Origin: Bradyrhizobium sp. CCBAU 51627
GTDB taxonomy: Bacteria; Pseudomonadota; Alphaproteobacteria; Rhizobiales; Xanthobacteraceae
Reading direction: 5' to 3'
DNA length: 64,000 nt
Assembly: GCF_028128765.1 (NCBI RefSeq)
Contig: NZ_LBJG01000024.1
Coordinates: 992,001 to 1,056,000, forward strand
Below the pieces are notes generated by a model. That model did no database searches, was not told the DNA's origin, and worked only from the letters and a program-made list of their open reading frames with translations. This document shows, piece by piece, positions 8,177 to 16,510 of this stretch. Made by a program: the position numbers and the translations under genes. Within the stretch, counting starts at the first letter, position 1. Each line of letters begins with the position of its first letter.

Positions 8177-9262
8177 GTGGCCCGTATCACCCTTCGCCAA
8201 CTGCTCGATCACGCCGCCAGTCACGGCTATGCGGTGCCGGCGTTCAACATCAACAACATGGAGCAGGGCATCGCGATCATGCAGGCGGCGGCCGAGGTCG
8301 ATGCGCCCGTCATCATTCAGGCCTCGCGCGGTGCGCGCAGTTATGCCGGCGATCTCATGCTCTCGCACATGATCGATGCGCTGGAGCGGACCTATCCGGA
8401 CATTCCGATCTGCATGCACCAGGACCACGGCAATGACGAGGCGACCTGCGCCTCCGCCATCGCCCATGGCTTCACCTCGGTCATGATGGACGGCTCGCTC
8501 AAGGCCGACGCCAAGACCGCGGCCGATTACGATTACAACGTCGCGATTACGCGCCGCGTCGTCGATCTCGCCCATTGGGTCGGCGCGTCCGTTGAAGGCG
8601 AGCTCGGTGTGCTCGGCTCACTCGAGCATGGCGGCGGCGAGCAGGAGGACGGGCACGGCGTCGAAGGCAAGGTCAGTCACGACCAGCTCTTGACCGATCC
8701 CGACCAGGCGGTCGACTTCGTCCGGGCCACCAAGGTCGACGCGCTCGCGATCGCGATGGGCACGTCGCACGGCGCCTACAAGTTCAGCCGCAAGCCCGAC
8801 GGCGATATCCTGGCGATGCGGGTGGTCGAGGAGATTCATCGCCGGTTGCCGAATACGCATCTGGTGATGCACGGCTCCTCCTCGGTGCCGCAGCCGCTCC
8901 AGGACATGTTCAATCAGTTCGGCGGCGAGATGCCGCAGACCTGGGGCGTGCCAGTGGAAGAGATCGTCCGGGGCATCAAAAGCGGCGTGCGCAAGGTCAA
9001 CATCGACACAGACTGTCGCCTGGCGATGACCGCGGTGTTCCGGAAAGTTGCTACGCAAAGCCGCAACGAGTTCGACCCACGCAAATTCCTCAAGCCCGCG
9101 ATGGATGCGATGCGCGAGCTCTGCCGCGACCGCTTCGAGCAGTTCGGCACCGCGGGGCACGCCAGCAAGATCAAGGTCGTTCCCTTGAGCGAGATGGCGC
9201 GGCGCTACCGCACCGGCGAGCTTGACCCGCGCACCGGCGCTCGCGAGCCGGTGGCAGCCTGA
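8177..9262 (+). CDS. cbbA: class II fructose-bisphosphate aldolase (Calvin cycle subtype)
   Basis: A 361-residue class II aldolase that condenses triose phosphates to fructose-1,6-bisphosphate, and sedoheptulose-1,7-bisphosphate in this pathway. The zinc and catalytic motif HQDHGNDEATC is near residue 80; MHGSSSVPQ near residue 230 and the NIDTD segment near residue 275 bind substrate. The GTG at 8177 is chosen because it follows an AGGAGG site 15 bases after the cbbT stop and begins the family N-terminus (ARITLRQLLDHAA); the open frame extends further upstream inside cbbT. cbbL follows after 32 bases. Confidence 0.95.
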   Translation: MARITLRQLLDHAASHGYAVPAFNINNMEQGIAIMQAAAEVDAPVIIQASRGARSYAGDLMLSHMIDALERTYPDIPICMHQDHGNDEATCASAIAHGFTSVMMDGSLKADAKTAADYDYNVAITRRVVDLAHWVGASVEGELGVLGSLEHGGGEQEDGHGVEGKVSHDQLLTDPDQAVDFVRATKVDALAIAMGTSHGAYKFSRKPDGDILAMRVVEEIHRRLPNTHLVMHGSSSVPQPLQDMFNQFGGEMPQTWGVPVEEIVRGIKSGVRKVNIDTDCRLAMTAVFRKVATQSRNEFDPRKFLKPAMDAMRELCRDRFEQFGTAGHASKIKVVPLSEMARRYRTGELDPRTGAREPVAA

Positions 9263-9294
9263 TCATTCAGAGAGAGAAAGCAGGAGAGAGAGCC

Positions 9295-10755
9295 ATGAAC
9301 GCACATGCTGGAACGGTCCGCGGCAAGGAGCGCTATCGCTCGGGTGTGATGGAATACAAGCGTATGGGCTATTGGGAGCCCGAGTACACGCCAAAGGACA
9401 CCGACGTCATCGCCCTGTTCCGTGTGACGCCGCAGGAAGGTGTCGACCCGATCGAGGCGTCGGCGGCCGTCGCCGGCGAATCCTCGACTGCAACCTGGAC
9501 GGTGGTGTGGACCGATCGCCTGACGGCGGCCGAGAAATATCGCGCGAAATGCTACCGCGTCGATCCGGTACCAGGCACACCGGGCTCCTATTTCGCCTAC
9601 ATCGCCTATGACCTCGACCTGTTTGAGCCGGGCTCGGTCGCAAATCTCTCGGCGTCCATCATCGGTAACGTGTTCGGCTTCAAGCCGCTCAAGGCGCTAC
9701 GGCTGGAGGATATGCGCTTCCCGGTTGCCTATGTGAAGACCTTCCAGGGGCCGGCGACCGGCATCGTGGTCGAGCGCGAGCGGCTCGACAAGTTCGGCCG
9801 GCCGCTGCTCGGTGCCACCGTGAAGCCGAAGCTCGGGCTTTCGGGGCGCAACTACGGCCGCGTGGTCTACGAGGCGCTGAAGGGCGGGCTCGATTTCACC
9901 AAGGACGACGAGAACATCAACTCGCAGCCCTTCATGCACTGGCGTGACCGCTTCCTCTACTGCATGGAGGCGGTGAATCGGGCGCAGGCGGCCTCGGGCG
10001 AGGTGAAGGGTACCTACCTGAACGTCACGGCGGGGACGATGGAGGACATGTACGAGCGCGCCGAATTTGCGAAAGAGCTCGGCTCCTGCATCGTCATGAT
10101 CGATCTCGTGATCGGCTACACCGCGATCCAGTCGATGGCCAAATGGGCGCGGCGCAACGACATGATCCTGCATCTGCACCGCGCCGGGCACTCGACCTAT
10201 ACGCGGCAGAAGAGCCATGGCGTGTCGTTCCGCGTCATCGCCAAATGGATGCGGCTCGCAGGTGTCGACCACATTCATGCCGGCACCGTGGTCGGTAAGC
10301 TCGAAGGCGATCCCAACACCACGCGCGGCTATTACGACGTCTGCCGCGAGGACTTCAATCCGACGAGGCTCGAGCACGGCCTGTTCTTCGACCAGCACTG
10401 GGCGAGCCTGAACAAGATGATGCCGGTCGCCTCCGGCGGTATCCATGCCGGTCAGATGCATCAGCTGATCGATCTCCTCGGCGAGGACGTCGTGCTGCAA
10501 TTCGGCGGCGGCACCATCGGACATCCCATGGGTATCGCGGCGGGCGCGATCGCCAACCGCGTCGCCCTGGAAGCGATGATCCTCGCCCGCAACGAGGGTC
10601 GCGACTACCTTCACGAAGGCCCGGAGATCCTGGCCAAGGCCGCGCAGACCTGCACGCCGCTGAAGTCGGCGCTCGAGGTCTGGAAGGATGTCACCTTCAA
10701 CTATCAGTCCACCGACACGCCGGACTTCGTGCCGACGGCGCTGGAAACCGTCTGA
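9295..10755 (+). CDS. cbbL: RuBisCO large subunit, red-type form I
   Basis: A 486-residue RuBisCO large chain, which fixes CO2 onto RuBP. The catalytic loop GATVKPKLGLS is at about residues 172-182. The metal-site GGLDFTKDDENIN, containing the lysine that is carbamylated, is at about 197-209. HLHRAGHSTYTRQ and the C-terminal loop ending in GGGTIGHPMGI follow. Length, the N-terminal RYRSGVMEYKRMGYW and the presence of cbbX place it in the red-type (IC/ID) group of form I. An AGGAGAG site precedes the ATG; cbbS starts 11 bases after the stop. Confidence 0.98.
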   Translation: MNAHAGTVRGKERYRSGVMEYKRMGYWEPEYTPKDTDVIALFRVTPQEGVDPIEASAAVAGESSTATWTVVWTDRLTAAEKYRAKCYRVDPVPGTPGSYFAYIAYDLDLFEPGSVANLSASIIGNVFGFKPLKALRLEDMRFPVAYVKTFQGPATGIVVERERLDKFGRPLLGATVKPKLGLSGRNYGRVVYEALKGGLDFTKDDENINSQPFMHWRDRFLYCMEAVNRAQAASGEVKGTYLNVTAGTMEDMYERAEFAKELGSCIVMIDLVIGYTAIQSMAKWARRNDMILHLHRAGHSTYTRQKSHGVSFRVIAKWMRLAGVDHIHAGTVVGKLEGDPNTTRGYYDVCREDFNPTRLEHGLFFDQHWASLNKMMPVASGGIHAGQMHQLIDLLGEDVVLQFGGGTIGHPMGIAAGAIANRVALEAMILARNEGRDYLHEGPEILAKAAQTCTPLKSALEVWKDVTFNYQSTDTPDFVPTALETV

Positions 10756-10766
10756 GGAGACAGAAT

Positions 10767-11174
10767 ATGAAACTGACCCAGGGCTGCTTCTCGTTCCTGC
10801 CTGACCTGACCGACGACCAGATCACCAAGCAGGTGCAATACTGCCTCGCCAATGGCTGGGCGGTGAATATCGAGTTCACCGACGACCCGCATCCCCGTAA
10901 CACCTATTGGGAGATGTGGGGCTTGCCGATGTTCGATCTCCAGGACGCTGCCGGCGTGATGATGGAGCTAGCGGAATGCCGCCGGGTCTATGGCGACCGA
11001 TACATCCGCATCAGCGGTTTCGATTCCAGCCATGGCTGGGAATCGGTGCGGATCTCTTTCCTGGTCAATCGGCCGAAGCAGGAGGCCGAGTTCGAACTGG
11101 TGCGGCAGGAGGTCGGCGGCCGCGCGATCCGTTACAGCACCGTTCGCAAGACGGCCGCTCACGTCTCGCAATAG
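10767..11174 (+). CDS. cbbS: RuBisCO small subunit
   Basis: A 135-residue small chain of the L8S8 RuBisCO. It begins with MKLTQGCFSFLPDLTDDQI and carries the NTYWEMWGLPMFD motif. The C-terminal extension after about residue 105 (QEAEFELVRQEVGGRAIRYS) is the hairpin typical of red-type small subunits, which are longer than the green-type. It is translated 11 bases after cbbL. A strong hairpin at 11228-11252 lies between it and cbbX. Confidence 0.97.
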   Translation: MKLTQGCFSFLPDLTDDQITKQVQYCLANGWAVNIEFTDDPHPRNTYWEMWGLPMFDLQDAAGVMMELAECRRVYGDRYIRISGFDSSHGWESVRISFLVNRPKQEAEFELVRQEVGGRAIRYSTVRKTAAHVSQ

Positions 11175-11227
11175 CGATTTCTTTCCGCGCGGAGCGCTCC
11201 CTGCTCCGTATCCTTGGCGGACCACTG

Positions 11228-11252
11228 CTTCGCCGCTTCCCCCGCGGCGAAG
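11228..11252 (+). terminator. hairpin between cbbS and cbbX
   Basis: CTTCGCCGC and GCGGCGAAG form a perfect 9-bp stem with a 7-base loop, followed by the T-rich CTCTTTTCTT. It has the layout of a partial rho-independent terminator inside the operon. It would leave high cbbLS mRNA and lower cbbX-cbbE mRNA, or protect the 3' end of a processed cbbLS message. Confidence 0.65.
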
Positions 11253-11273
11253 CTCTTTTCTTCGAGGGTAGCC

Positions 11274-12203
11274 ATGCTCGACGTTCCCCACGCGACCACC
11301 GCTGAAAGCAACGAGACCAGCTTCGATCTTCGCAAGGAGGCCGAAGCGGCCGGGATCACCGACACGCTGCAACAGCTCGAGCGGGAATTGATCGGGCTCA
11401 AGCCGGTCAAGAGCCGCGTGCGCCAGATCGCCTCTCTGCTCCTGATCGAACGCATCCGTCAGCGGGCCGGCCTGGCATCAGCGCCGCCGACGCTGCACAT
11501 GTCGTTCACCGGAAATCCCGGCACCGGCAAGACCACGGTGGCGCTGCGCATGGCAAAGATCCTGCATGGGCTCGGTTTCGTGCGGCGCGGGCAGGTGATC
11601 TCGGTGACGCGTGACGATCTGGTCGGGCAATATATCGGTCACACCGCGCCGAAGACGAAGGAGATCCTGAAGAAGGCGATGGGCGGCGTGTTGTTCATCG
11701 ACGAGGCCTATTATCTGCACCGTCCCGACAACGAGCGCGACTACGGCCAGGAGGCGATCGAGATCCTGCTGCAGGTGATGGAGAACCAGCGCGAGGACCT
11801 CGTCGTGATCCTCGCCGGCTATGGCGAGCGGATGACAAGCTTCTTCGCGTCCAATCCCGGCTTCCGCTCGCGCATCGCCCATCACATCGAATTTCCGGAT
11901 TATGCCGAAGCCGAGCTGCTGATGATTGCCGAGTTGATGCTGAGGGAGCGCGGCTATCGCTTCTCGGCTGCGGCCCGCGAGGCGTTTGAGGCCTACATCG
12001 CGTTGCGCCGCACACAGCCGTTCTTCTCCAATGCGCGTTCGATCCGCAACGCTGTCGACCGCATTCGCCTGCGGCAGGCCGATCGCCTGATGTCTGATCT
12101 CGATCGCATGCTCGATGTCGCCGACCTCGAGACGATCGATCCCGCCGATGTCCTGGCGAGTCGCGTCTTCAGTGGCGGTGCTGATGCGCGGAGTGTTCAA
12201 TGA
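11274..12203 (+). CDS. cbbX: CbbX, red-type RuBisCO activase (AAA+)
   Basis: A 309-residue AAA+ ATPase that remodels inhibited red-type RuBisCO by pulling on the large-subunit C-terminus. Walker A GNPGTGKTT is at about residues 79-87 and Walker B VLFIDEAYYL near 138; an arginine-finger region (NPGFRSRI) follows. The ATG at 11274 is preferred over an upstream frame-open codon because it follows GAGGGTAG, begins the usual N-terminus and lies after the cbbS-cbbX hairpin. Its stop overlaps the cbbE start (ATGA), so the two are translationally coupled. Confidence 0.95.
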   Translation: MLDVPHATTAESNETSFDLRKEAEAAGITDTLQQLERELIGLKPVKSRVRQIASLLLIERIRQRAGLASAPPTLHMSFTGNPGTGKTTVALRMAKILHGLGFVRRGQVISVTRDDLVGQYIGHTAPKTKEILKKAMGGVLFIDEAYYLHRPDNERDYGQEAIEILLQVMENQREDLVVILAGYGERMTSFFASNPGFRSRIAHHIEFPDYAEAELLMIAELMLRERGYRFSAAAREAFEAYIALRRTQPFFSNARSIRNAVDRIRLRQADRLMSDLDRMLDVADLETIDPADVLASRVFSGGADARSVQ

Positions 12204-12940
12204 CGACCAAAGAGATCATCATCGCTCCCTCGATCCTCGCTGCGGATTTCTCACGTCTCGGCGAGGAGGTCACGGCAATCGACGCGGCCGGGGCCGACTG
12301 GATCCACTGCGACGTCATGGACGGCCACTTCGTGCCGAACATCAGTTTCGGTGCCGACGTCATCAAGGCGCTTCGGCCGCTGACGAAGAAGGTCTTCGAC
12401 GTGCATCTGATGATCGCGCCTGTCGATCCTTACCTCGAAGCGTTCGCGAAGGCCGGAGCCGACATCGTTACAATACATGCCGAAGCCGGCCCGCATCTCG
12501 ATCGTTCGCTCCAGGCGATCCGCGCGCTGGGCATGAAAGCCGGGGTCAGCCTGTGCCCGGCAACGCCCGAGAGCGCGATCGAATACGTGCTCGACCGTCT
12601 CGACCTCGTGCTGGTGATGACGGTCAATCCCGGATTCGGCGGCCAGTCATTTCTCGAATCGCAGTTCGAGAAGATCGCTCGCATCCGAACCATGATCGGC
12701 GAGCGGCCGATCCGGCTCGAGGTTGATGGCGGCGTCACGCGCGACAACGCGGCGGCGGTTGCAGCTGCCGGAGCCGATGCGCTGGTGGCGGGGTCCGCCG
12801 TGTTTCGCGGCAAGAGCAGCGCCGACTATGCCGGCAACATCGCGGCCATTCGCGTTGCTGCGGAGGCCGGCCGGGTTTCGAAATTGCAAGATAGTTCCGC
12901 GCGGCCGATGCGTGCCGGAGAACGCGCGCTCATCCGGTAG
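12200..12940 (+). CDS. cbbE: ribulose-phosphate 3-epimerase
   Basis: A 246-residue TIM-barrel epimerase interconverting ribulose-5- and xylulose-5-phosphate. Motifs seen: APSILAADF, DWIHCDVMDGHFVPN (metal and catalytic Asp), HLMI, VNPGFGGQSF and LEVDGGV (second catalytic Asp). It overlaps cbbX by four bases. The last 20 or so residues (after AEAGRVSK) are basic and extend beyond the usual barrel end; this tail is not family-conserved as far as I can tell. It is the last gene of the cbb operon. Confidence 0.95.
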   Translation: MTTKEIIIAPSILAADFSRLGEEVTAIDAAGADWIHCDVMDGHFVPNISFGADVIKALRPLTKKVFDVHLMIAPVDPYLEAFAKAGADIVTIHAEAGPHLDRSLQAIRALGMKAGVSLCPATPESAIEYVLDRLDLVLVMTVNPGFGGQSFLESQFEKIARIRTMIGERPIRLEVDGGVTRDNAAAVAAAGADALVAGSAVFRGKSSADYAGNIAAIRVAAEAGRVSKLQDSSARPMRAGERALIR

Positions 12941-13206
12941 ATTACGGATGAGATACGTGGCTATGCTGGTGTGGTTCGACTTGTACCAAGGCGCGCCACT
13001 TTCCTCCGGGGTTTCACGGAGAATGCCGCGCAAACCGGTCGGCTTTTTCAGGCCGGAGTAACCAACGCACCCGAGACAGGGTTTCGATTAACGCCCGCGC
13101 AATGCTAAGCGTCTCAATCTGCGGTTTAGGAATGCTGCGAGAGCGCGGGGATGGGGATCGAAGATATTTGCGGGCATGAGGCCTGCATGTGGCGCCGAGC
13201 GGTGGC

Positions 13207-15060
13207 ATGATGCATCGCTTGTTCGCCGAGCAGGTCCGCTGCGCTACCGATGCCGCCGGACAGGTCGATCTCGTCAAGCTTGGCGAGCTTGTCAGTGCGG
13301 CCTACGAGGCCGGCGACCGCGACCGTCAAAGGCTGACGGACGTGCGCGGGCACACGCACGATGAGGTCGAGCAGGATCTGCTGCGGACCCAGGAGTTCCT
13401 CGATACCATCGTCGAGAACATACCGATCGCCGTGTTTGCGAAATGCGCGAAGGATTCGCGCTATATCCTGCTCAATCGTGCGGGCGAGGCCTATTACGGC
13501 ATGCCGCGCGAGCAGATGCTGGGCAAGACTCCCGAGGAGATTTTCCCGGCCGACGTTGCCCGCATGGTCAATGAGCAGGACCGCCGGGTGGTCGCTAGCG
13601 GCATGCCGATGGTCTTGGAAGAGCACCTGCTCGAGGTCGGCGTCAAAGGTCATGATCGCGTCGTCAACTCGCGCAAGATGCTGATCACGGACGGTGCCGG
13701 CGAGCCGCAATATCTGGTCGGCGTGATCGAGGATGTGACCGAACGCGTCAACATCCAGCAACGCATCAGCCATCTTGCCCACCATGACGCGTTGACCGAC
13801 CTGCCGAACCGCATCGCTTTCAATGCGGCGCTGAACGAACGGCTTGAGCGGGCGCAGCAAGCCGCGACCAGCTTTGCGGTCCTCAGCCTGGATCTCGACC
13901 GCTTCAAGGATGTCAACGACGTGTTCGGTCACCCCGTCGGCGATATGATGATGCGGGCAACCGCCGAGCGTCTTGTTGCGGAGGCCGAGGGCGCCTTCGT
14001 CGCCCGCATCGGCGGCGACGAGTTCATGGTCCTGATGGCCGACGAGATCAGACGTGACGATGTGCTCTCGCTCGCCGAGCGCCTGGTCGAGGTGATCGGC
14101 AGGGAGCTCGAGGTCGATGATTTTCTTTCCCATGTCGGCCTGAGTGTCGGCATCGCGATCTATCCGGACGATGGCGTCGATGCGGCGACGCTGGTTGCGA
14201 ACGCCGATTCGGCGCTCTATCGCGCCAAGCGCGAGGGCCGGGGCAGGGTCTGCTTCTTCGAAACTGCGATGGACCGGGAGTTGCGTGATCGCAGGCTGTT
14301 GCAGCGCGATCTGCGCCAGGCGCTCGAGCAGAACCAGTTTCAAGTCCACTTCCAGCCGCAGGCCCGGATGGACGGAGAAATCATCGGCTTCGAGGCGCTG
14401 GTACGCTGGAACCATCCGATGCGGGGCTTTGTACCGCCCGACCTGTTCATCCCGCTTGCCGAGGAGAACGGGCTGATTATCGAGATCGGCGAGTGGGTGC
14501 TGCGTGAGGCTTGCCGCGAAGCAGCCTCCTGGCCGCGGCCCTTGCAGGTTGCGGTCAATTTGTCGCCGGTCCAGTTCCAGACCGGCGACCTCGAACGCTC
14601 CGTCCACCAGATCCTGCTGGAGACCGGACTCGCGCCGACGCGGCTCGAAGTCGAGATCACTGAGGGCGTGTTGATCGGAGATTTCACCTGCGCGCTCAAT
14701 CTGCTGCGGCGGCTGAAGGCGCTCGGCATCCGAATTGCGATGGACGATTTTGGCACCGGGTACTCATCGCTGTCCTATCTCCAGTCGTTCCCGTTCGACA
14801 AGATCAAGATCGACCGCAGCTTCGTCCTGAACCTCGGGGCCACGCCGCAATCGGCCGAGATCGTCCGCGCGGTCCTCGGTCTCGCACGCGCGTTGCACAT
14901 TCCGGTGGTTGCGGAAGGGGTGGAGACGGAGGCGCAGCGCACCTTCCTGGAACGCGAGGCTTGCGAGGAGATGCAGGGCTATCTCATTGGGCGCCCCGAA
15001 CCGATCGAACGTTATGCCAGTTTGATCGGCATCAACGTCGAACGCCGCCGCTATGCCTAA
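13207..15060 (+). CDS. PAS-GGDEF-EAL cyclic-di-GMP signalling protein
   Basis: About 617 residues. An N-terminal helical region is followed by a PAS domain (about residues 60-175, IVENIPIAVFAKCAKD). A GGDEF domain follows with an intact active-site IGGDEFMVLM near residue 268, then an EAL domain with EALVRW near 395 and the loop DDFGTGYSSLSYL near 515. Both catalytic signatures look complete, so it could make or break down cyclic-di-GMP. No membrane segment is seen. The ATG at 13207 is favoured over a GTG six codons earlier. It lies 266 bases after the cbb operon, with no visible link to it. Confidence 0.92.
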   Translation: MMHRLFAEQVRCATDAAGQVDLVKLGELVSAAYEAGDRDRQRLTDVRGHTHDEVEQDLLRTQEFLDTIVENIPIAVFAKCAKDSRYILLNRAGEAYYGMPREQMLGKTPEEIFPADVARMVNEQDRRVVASGMPMVLEEHLLEVGVKGHDRVVNSRKMLITDGAGEPQYLVGVIEDVTERVNIQQRISHLAHHDALTDLPNRIAFNAALNERLERAQQAATSFAVLSLDLDRFKDVNDVFGHPVGDMMMRATAERLVAEAEGAFVARIGGDEFMVLMADEIRRDDVLSLAERLVEVIGRELEVDDFLSHVGLSVGIAIYPDDGVDAATLVANADSALYRAKREGRGRVCFFETAMDRELRDRRLLQRDLRQALEQNQFQVHFQPQARMDGEIIGFEALVRWNHPMRGFVPPDLFIPLAEENGLIIEIGEWVLREACREAASWPRPLQVAVNLSPVQFQTGDLERSVHQILLETGLAPTRLEVEITEGVLIGDFTCALNLLRRLKALGIRIAMDDFGTGYSSLSYLQSFPFDKIKIDRSFVLNLGATPQSAEIVRAVLGLARALHIPVVAEGVETEAQRTFLEREACEEMQGYLIGRPEPIERYASLIGINVERRRYA

Positions 15061-15062
15061 CA

Positions 15063-15093
15063 AGTTCCCTGGCGAAGTTCGCCGACAGGAACT
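15063..15093 (+). terminator. two-part hairpin after the GGDEF-EAL gene
   Basis: AGTTCC pairs with GGAACT and inside it GGCGAA pairs with TTCGCC, just after the stop at 15060. A moderately T-rich stretch follows, not a clean U-run. Probably the transcript end; uncertain. Confidence 0.4.
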
Positions 15094-15229
15094 AATGTTC
15101 ACCTGTCCATTTTCTAATAATTAACCTGGGTTAAGCGGGGTTGTTACCCGCAAGAAAATGTTTTGCAGAACTGCCATCGGCATGACGTAAATCAGGGCAA
15201 TAAGCCCGAGTGAATGCGAGGGAGGTCTC

Positions 15230-15442
15230 ATGGAGAACGTACGTCGCTACCGCGCACTGGCGTCGCTCTGTCGTCAGCAGGCGGCCTATCGGCCGCTTCA
15301 GAACTGGCAGCTCCTCGGCCAGGCCGAGCATTTCGAACATCTCGCCGAGATCGCGCTGAAGGCGCATTTCGACGCGTGCAATGCGCAGCGCGAGGAGGAT
15401 GCCGTCGCAGCCACCACTTGGGAAACTCCCGCTGCGGCTTGA
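15230..15442 (+). CDS. small conserved hypothetical protein (ENVRRYR family)
   Basis: A 70-residue protein with a clear GGGAGG ribosome site before the ATG. Its first 50 residues (ENVRRYRALASLCRQQAAY, RPLQNWQLLGQAEHFEHLA) line up with the 69-residue protein at 2686-2895. It is predicted soluble and helical, with one cysteine. The tail after residue 55 is acidic and differs from its paralogue. Function unknown; the pair is likely an old duplication within the genus. Confidence 0.72.
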   Translation: MENVRRYRALASLCRQQAAYRPLQNWQLLGQAEHFEHLAEIALKAHFDACNAQREEDAVAATTWETPAAA

Positions 15443-15463
15443 GAGGTGCCCCTTGCCCCTTCG

Positions 15464-16300
15464 CTAGTGCGACATCAGCGTGGGCGTGGTCATGGCTTCC
15501 AGCATTGCCCGGGTGACGCCGCCGAGGAAGCGCTCCTGCAGTCGGGAGTGGCCGTAGCCGCCCATCACCAGCACGTCCAGATTCTCATCGGCCGCCAGTG
15601 ACAGGATGGTCGGTTGGATATCGGCGCGCGTGGCCGACATGCTGACGGTGCGGGCCGACAGGCCGCGCCGTCCGAGATGCTTGGCAAGATTGTTCGCTGA
15701 GACATCGCTGGAAACGGTATCGGCCTCGTTGATCGCAATGATCACGATCTCTTTGGCGCGCGCAAGAAATGGTGCTGCATCGCGCACCGCGCGCGCCGCG
15801 ACGCGGCTGCCGTCCCAGCAGATGCCGATCCGGTTCGCCCCAAAGGTCCCGCGAAAGGTATAGGGCAGGAAAAGCACCGGCCCGCCGGCCTGGAACAGGA
15901 TCTCGCGGGGCACATCATTGTCGAACGACGTCTGCTCGGGATCGGGCTGAAGCACGACGCTGAGATCGTGGAGCCGTGCCATCTCGCCGAACGAGGCGGC
16001 CGCATCTACCGGAATCGCGCCGAGCGCGTGGCAGGTGCATGAAATATCTGCGTGTGCCGCTTCGCTCTTGAAGACTGCGAGCGCGGCCTCGGCCCGCTCC
16101 ACCGCGCGCTCGCGTTCCATCTCGAACACGGCCGCCACGGCAGCGCCGCCTTCCATCACATAAGCGGTGCTGCTCGCGACATAGCCGATTGCGACCGCAT
16201 CGACATGGGCGTTGAGGGTGGCCGCGAGCGAGATCGCGCCATCGACCACTGCGCGCATCGGCCGCTCGGTCGGGATATGGACGAGAATGTCTTTGTACAT
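15464..16300 (-). CDS. tandem universal stress protein
   Basis: A 278-residue protein with two UspA-like folds. The N-terminal half begins MYKDILVHIPTE. The C-terminal half has the ATP-binding type motif near its end (VMGGYGHSRLQERFLGGVTRAML), matching the G-2x-G-9x-G(S/T) pattern. The start at 16300 follows a GGAGG site; an open frame runs 15 codons further upstream without one. A perfect TTGA-N6-TCAA box at 16363-16376 suggests control by an FNR/FixK-type regulator in low oxygen. Tandem Usp genes under FixK-type control are known in rhizobia. Confidence 0.9.
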   Translation of the reverse strand: MYKDILVHIPTERPMRAVVDGAISLAATLNAHVDAVAIGYVASSTAYVMEGGAAVAAVFEMERERAVERAEAALAVFKSEAAHADISCTCHALGAIPVDAAASFGEMARLHDLSVVLQPDPEQTSFDNDVPREILFQAGGPVLFLPYTFRGTFGANRIGICWDGSRVAARAVRDAAPFLARAKEIVIIAINEADTVSSDVSANNLAKHLGRRGLSARTVSMSATRADIQPTILSLAADENLDVLVMGGYGHSRLQERFLGGVTRAMLEAMTTPTLMSH

Positions 16301-16362
16301 GGCGGCGCCTCCGCTGGACATCATTGGATCGGCGCAGCTTTTCATGAAGCGCAGGGCTCGTG

Positions 16363-16376
16363 TTGAGCTGCATCAA
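16363..16376. promoter_or_regulatory. FNR/FixK-type box upstream of the Usp gene
   Basis: TTGAGCTGCATCAA fits TTGA-N6-TCAA exactly. It lies 63 bases before the start of the universal stress gene and 135 bases before degP on the other side. In Bradyrhizobium this is the FixK2-type recognition sequence used under oxygen limitation. Assignment of the regulator is inferred. Confidence 0.6.
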
Positions 16377-16510
16377 AGGTGCGGCGAGGAGTTTGCCTGC
16401 GGCCGCCAGACGCACCTACTTTGCCAAGATTTAATCGGGTGGACGGGACGTCGTAAGGTGGCAATGACCATGTTGGGTGCAAGGCGACTTACCAACATGG
16501 ACATTTCGAC

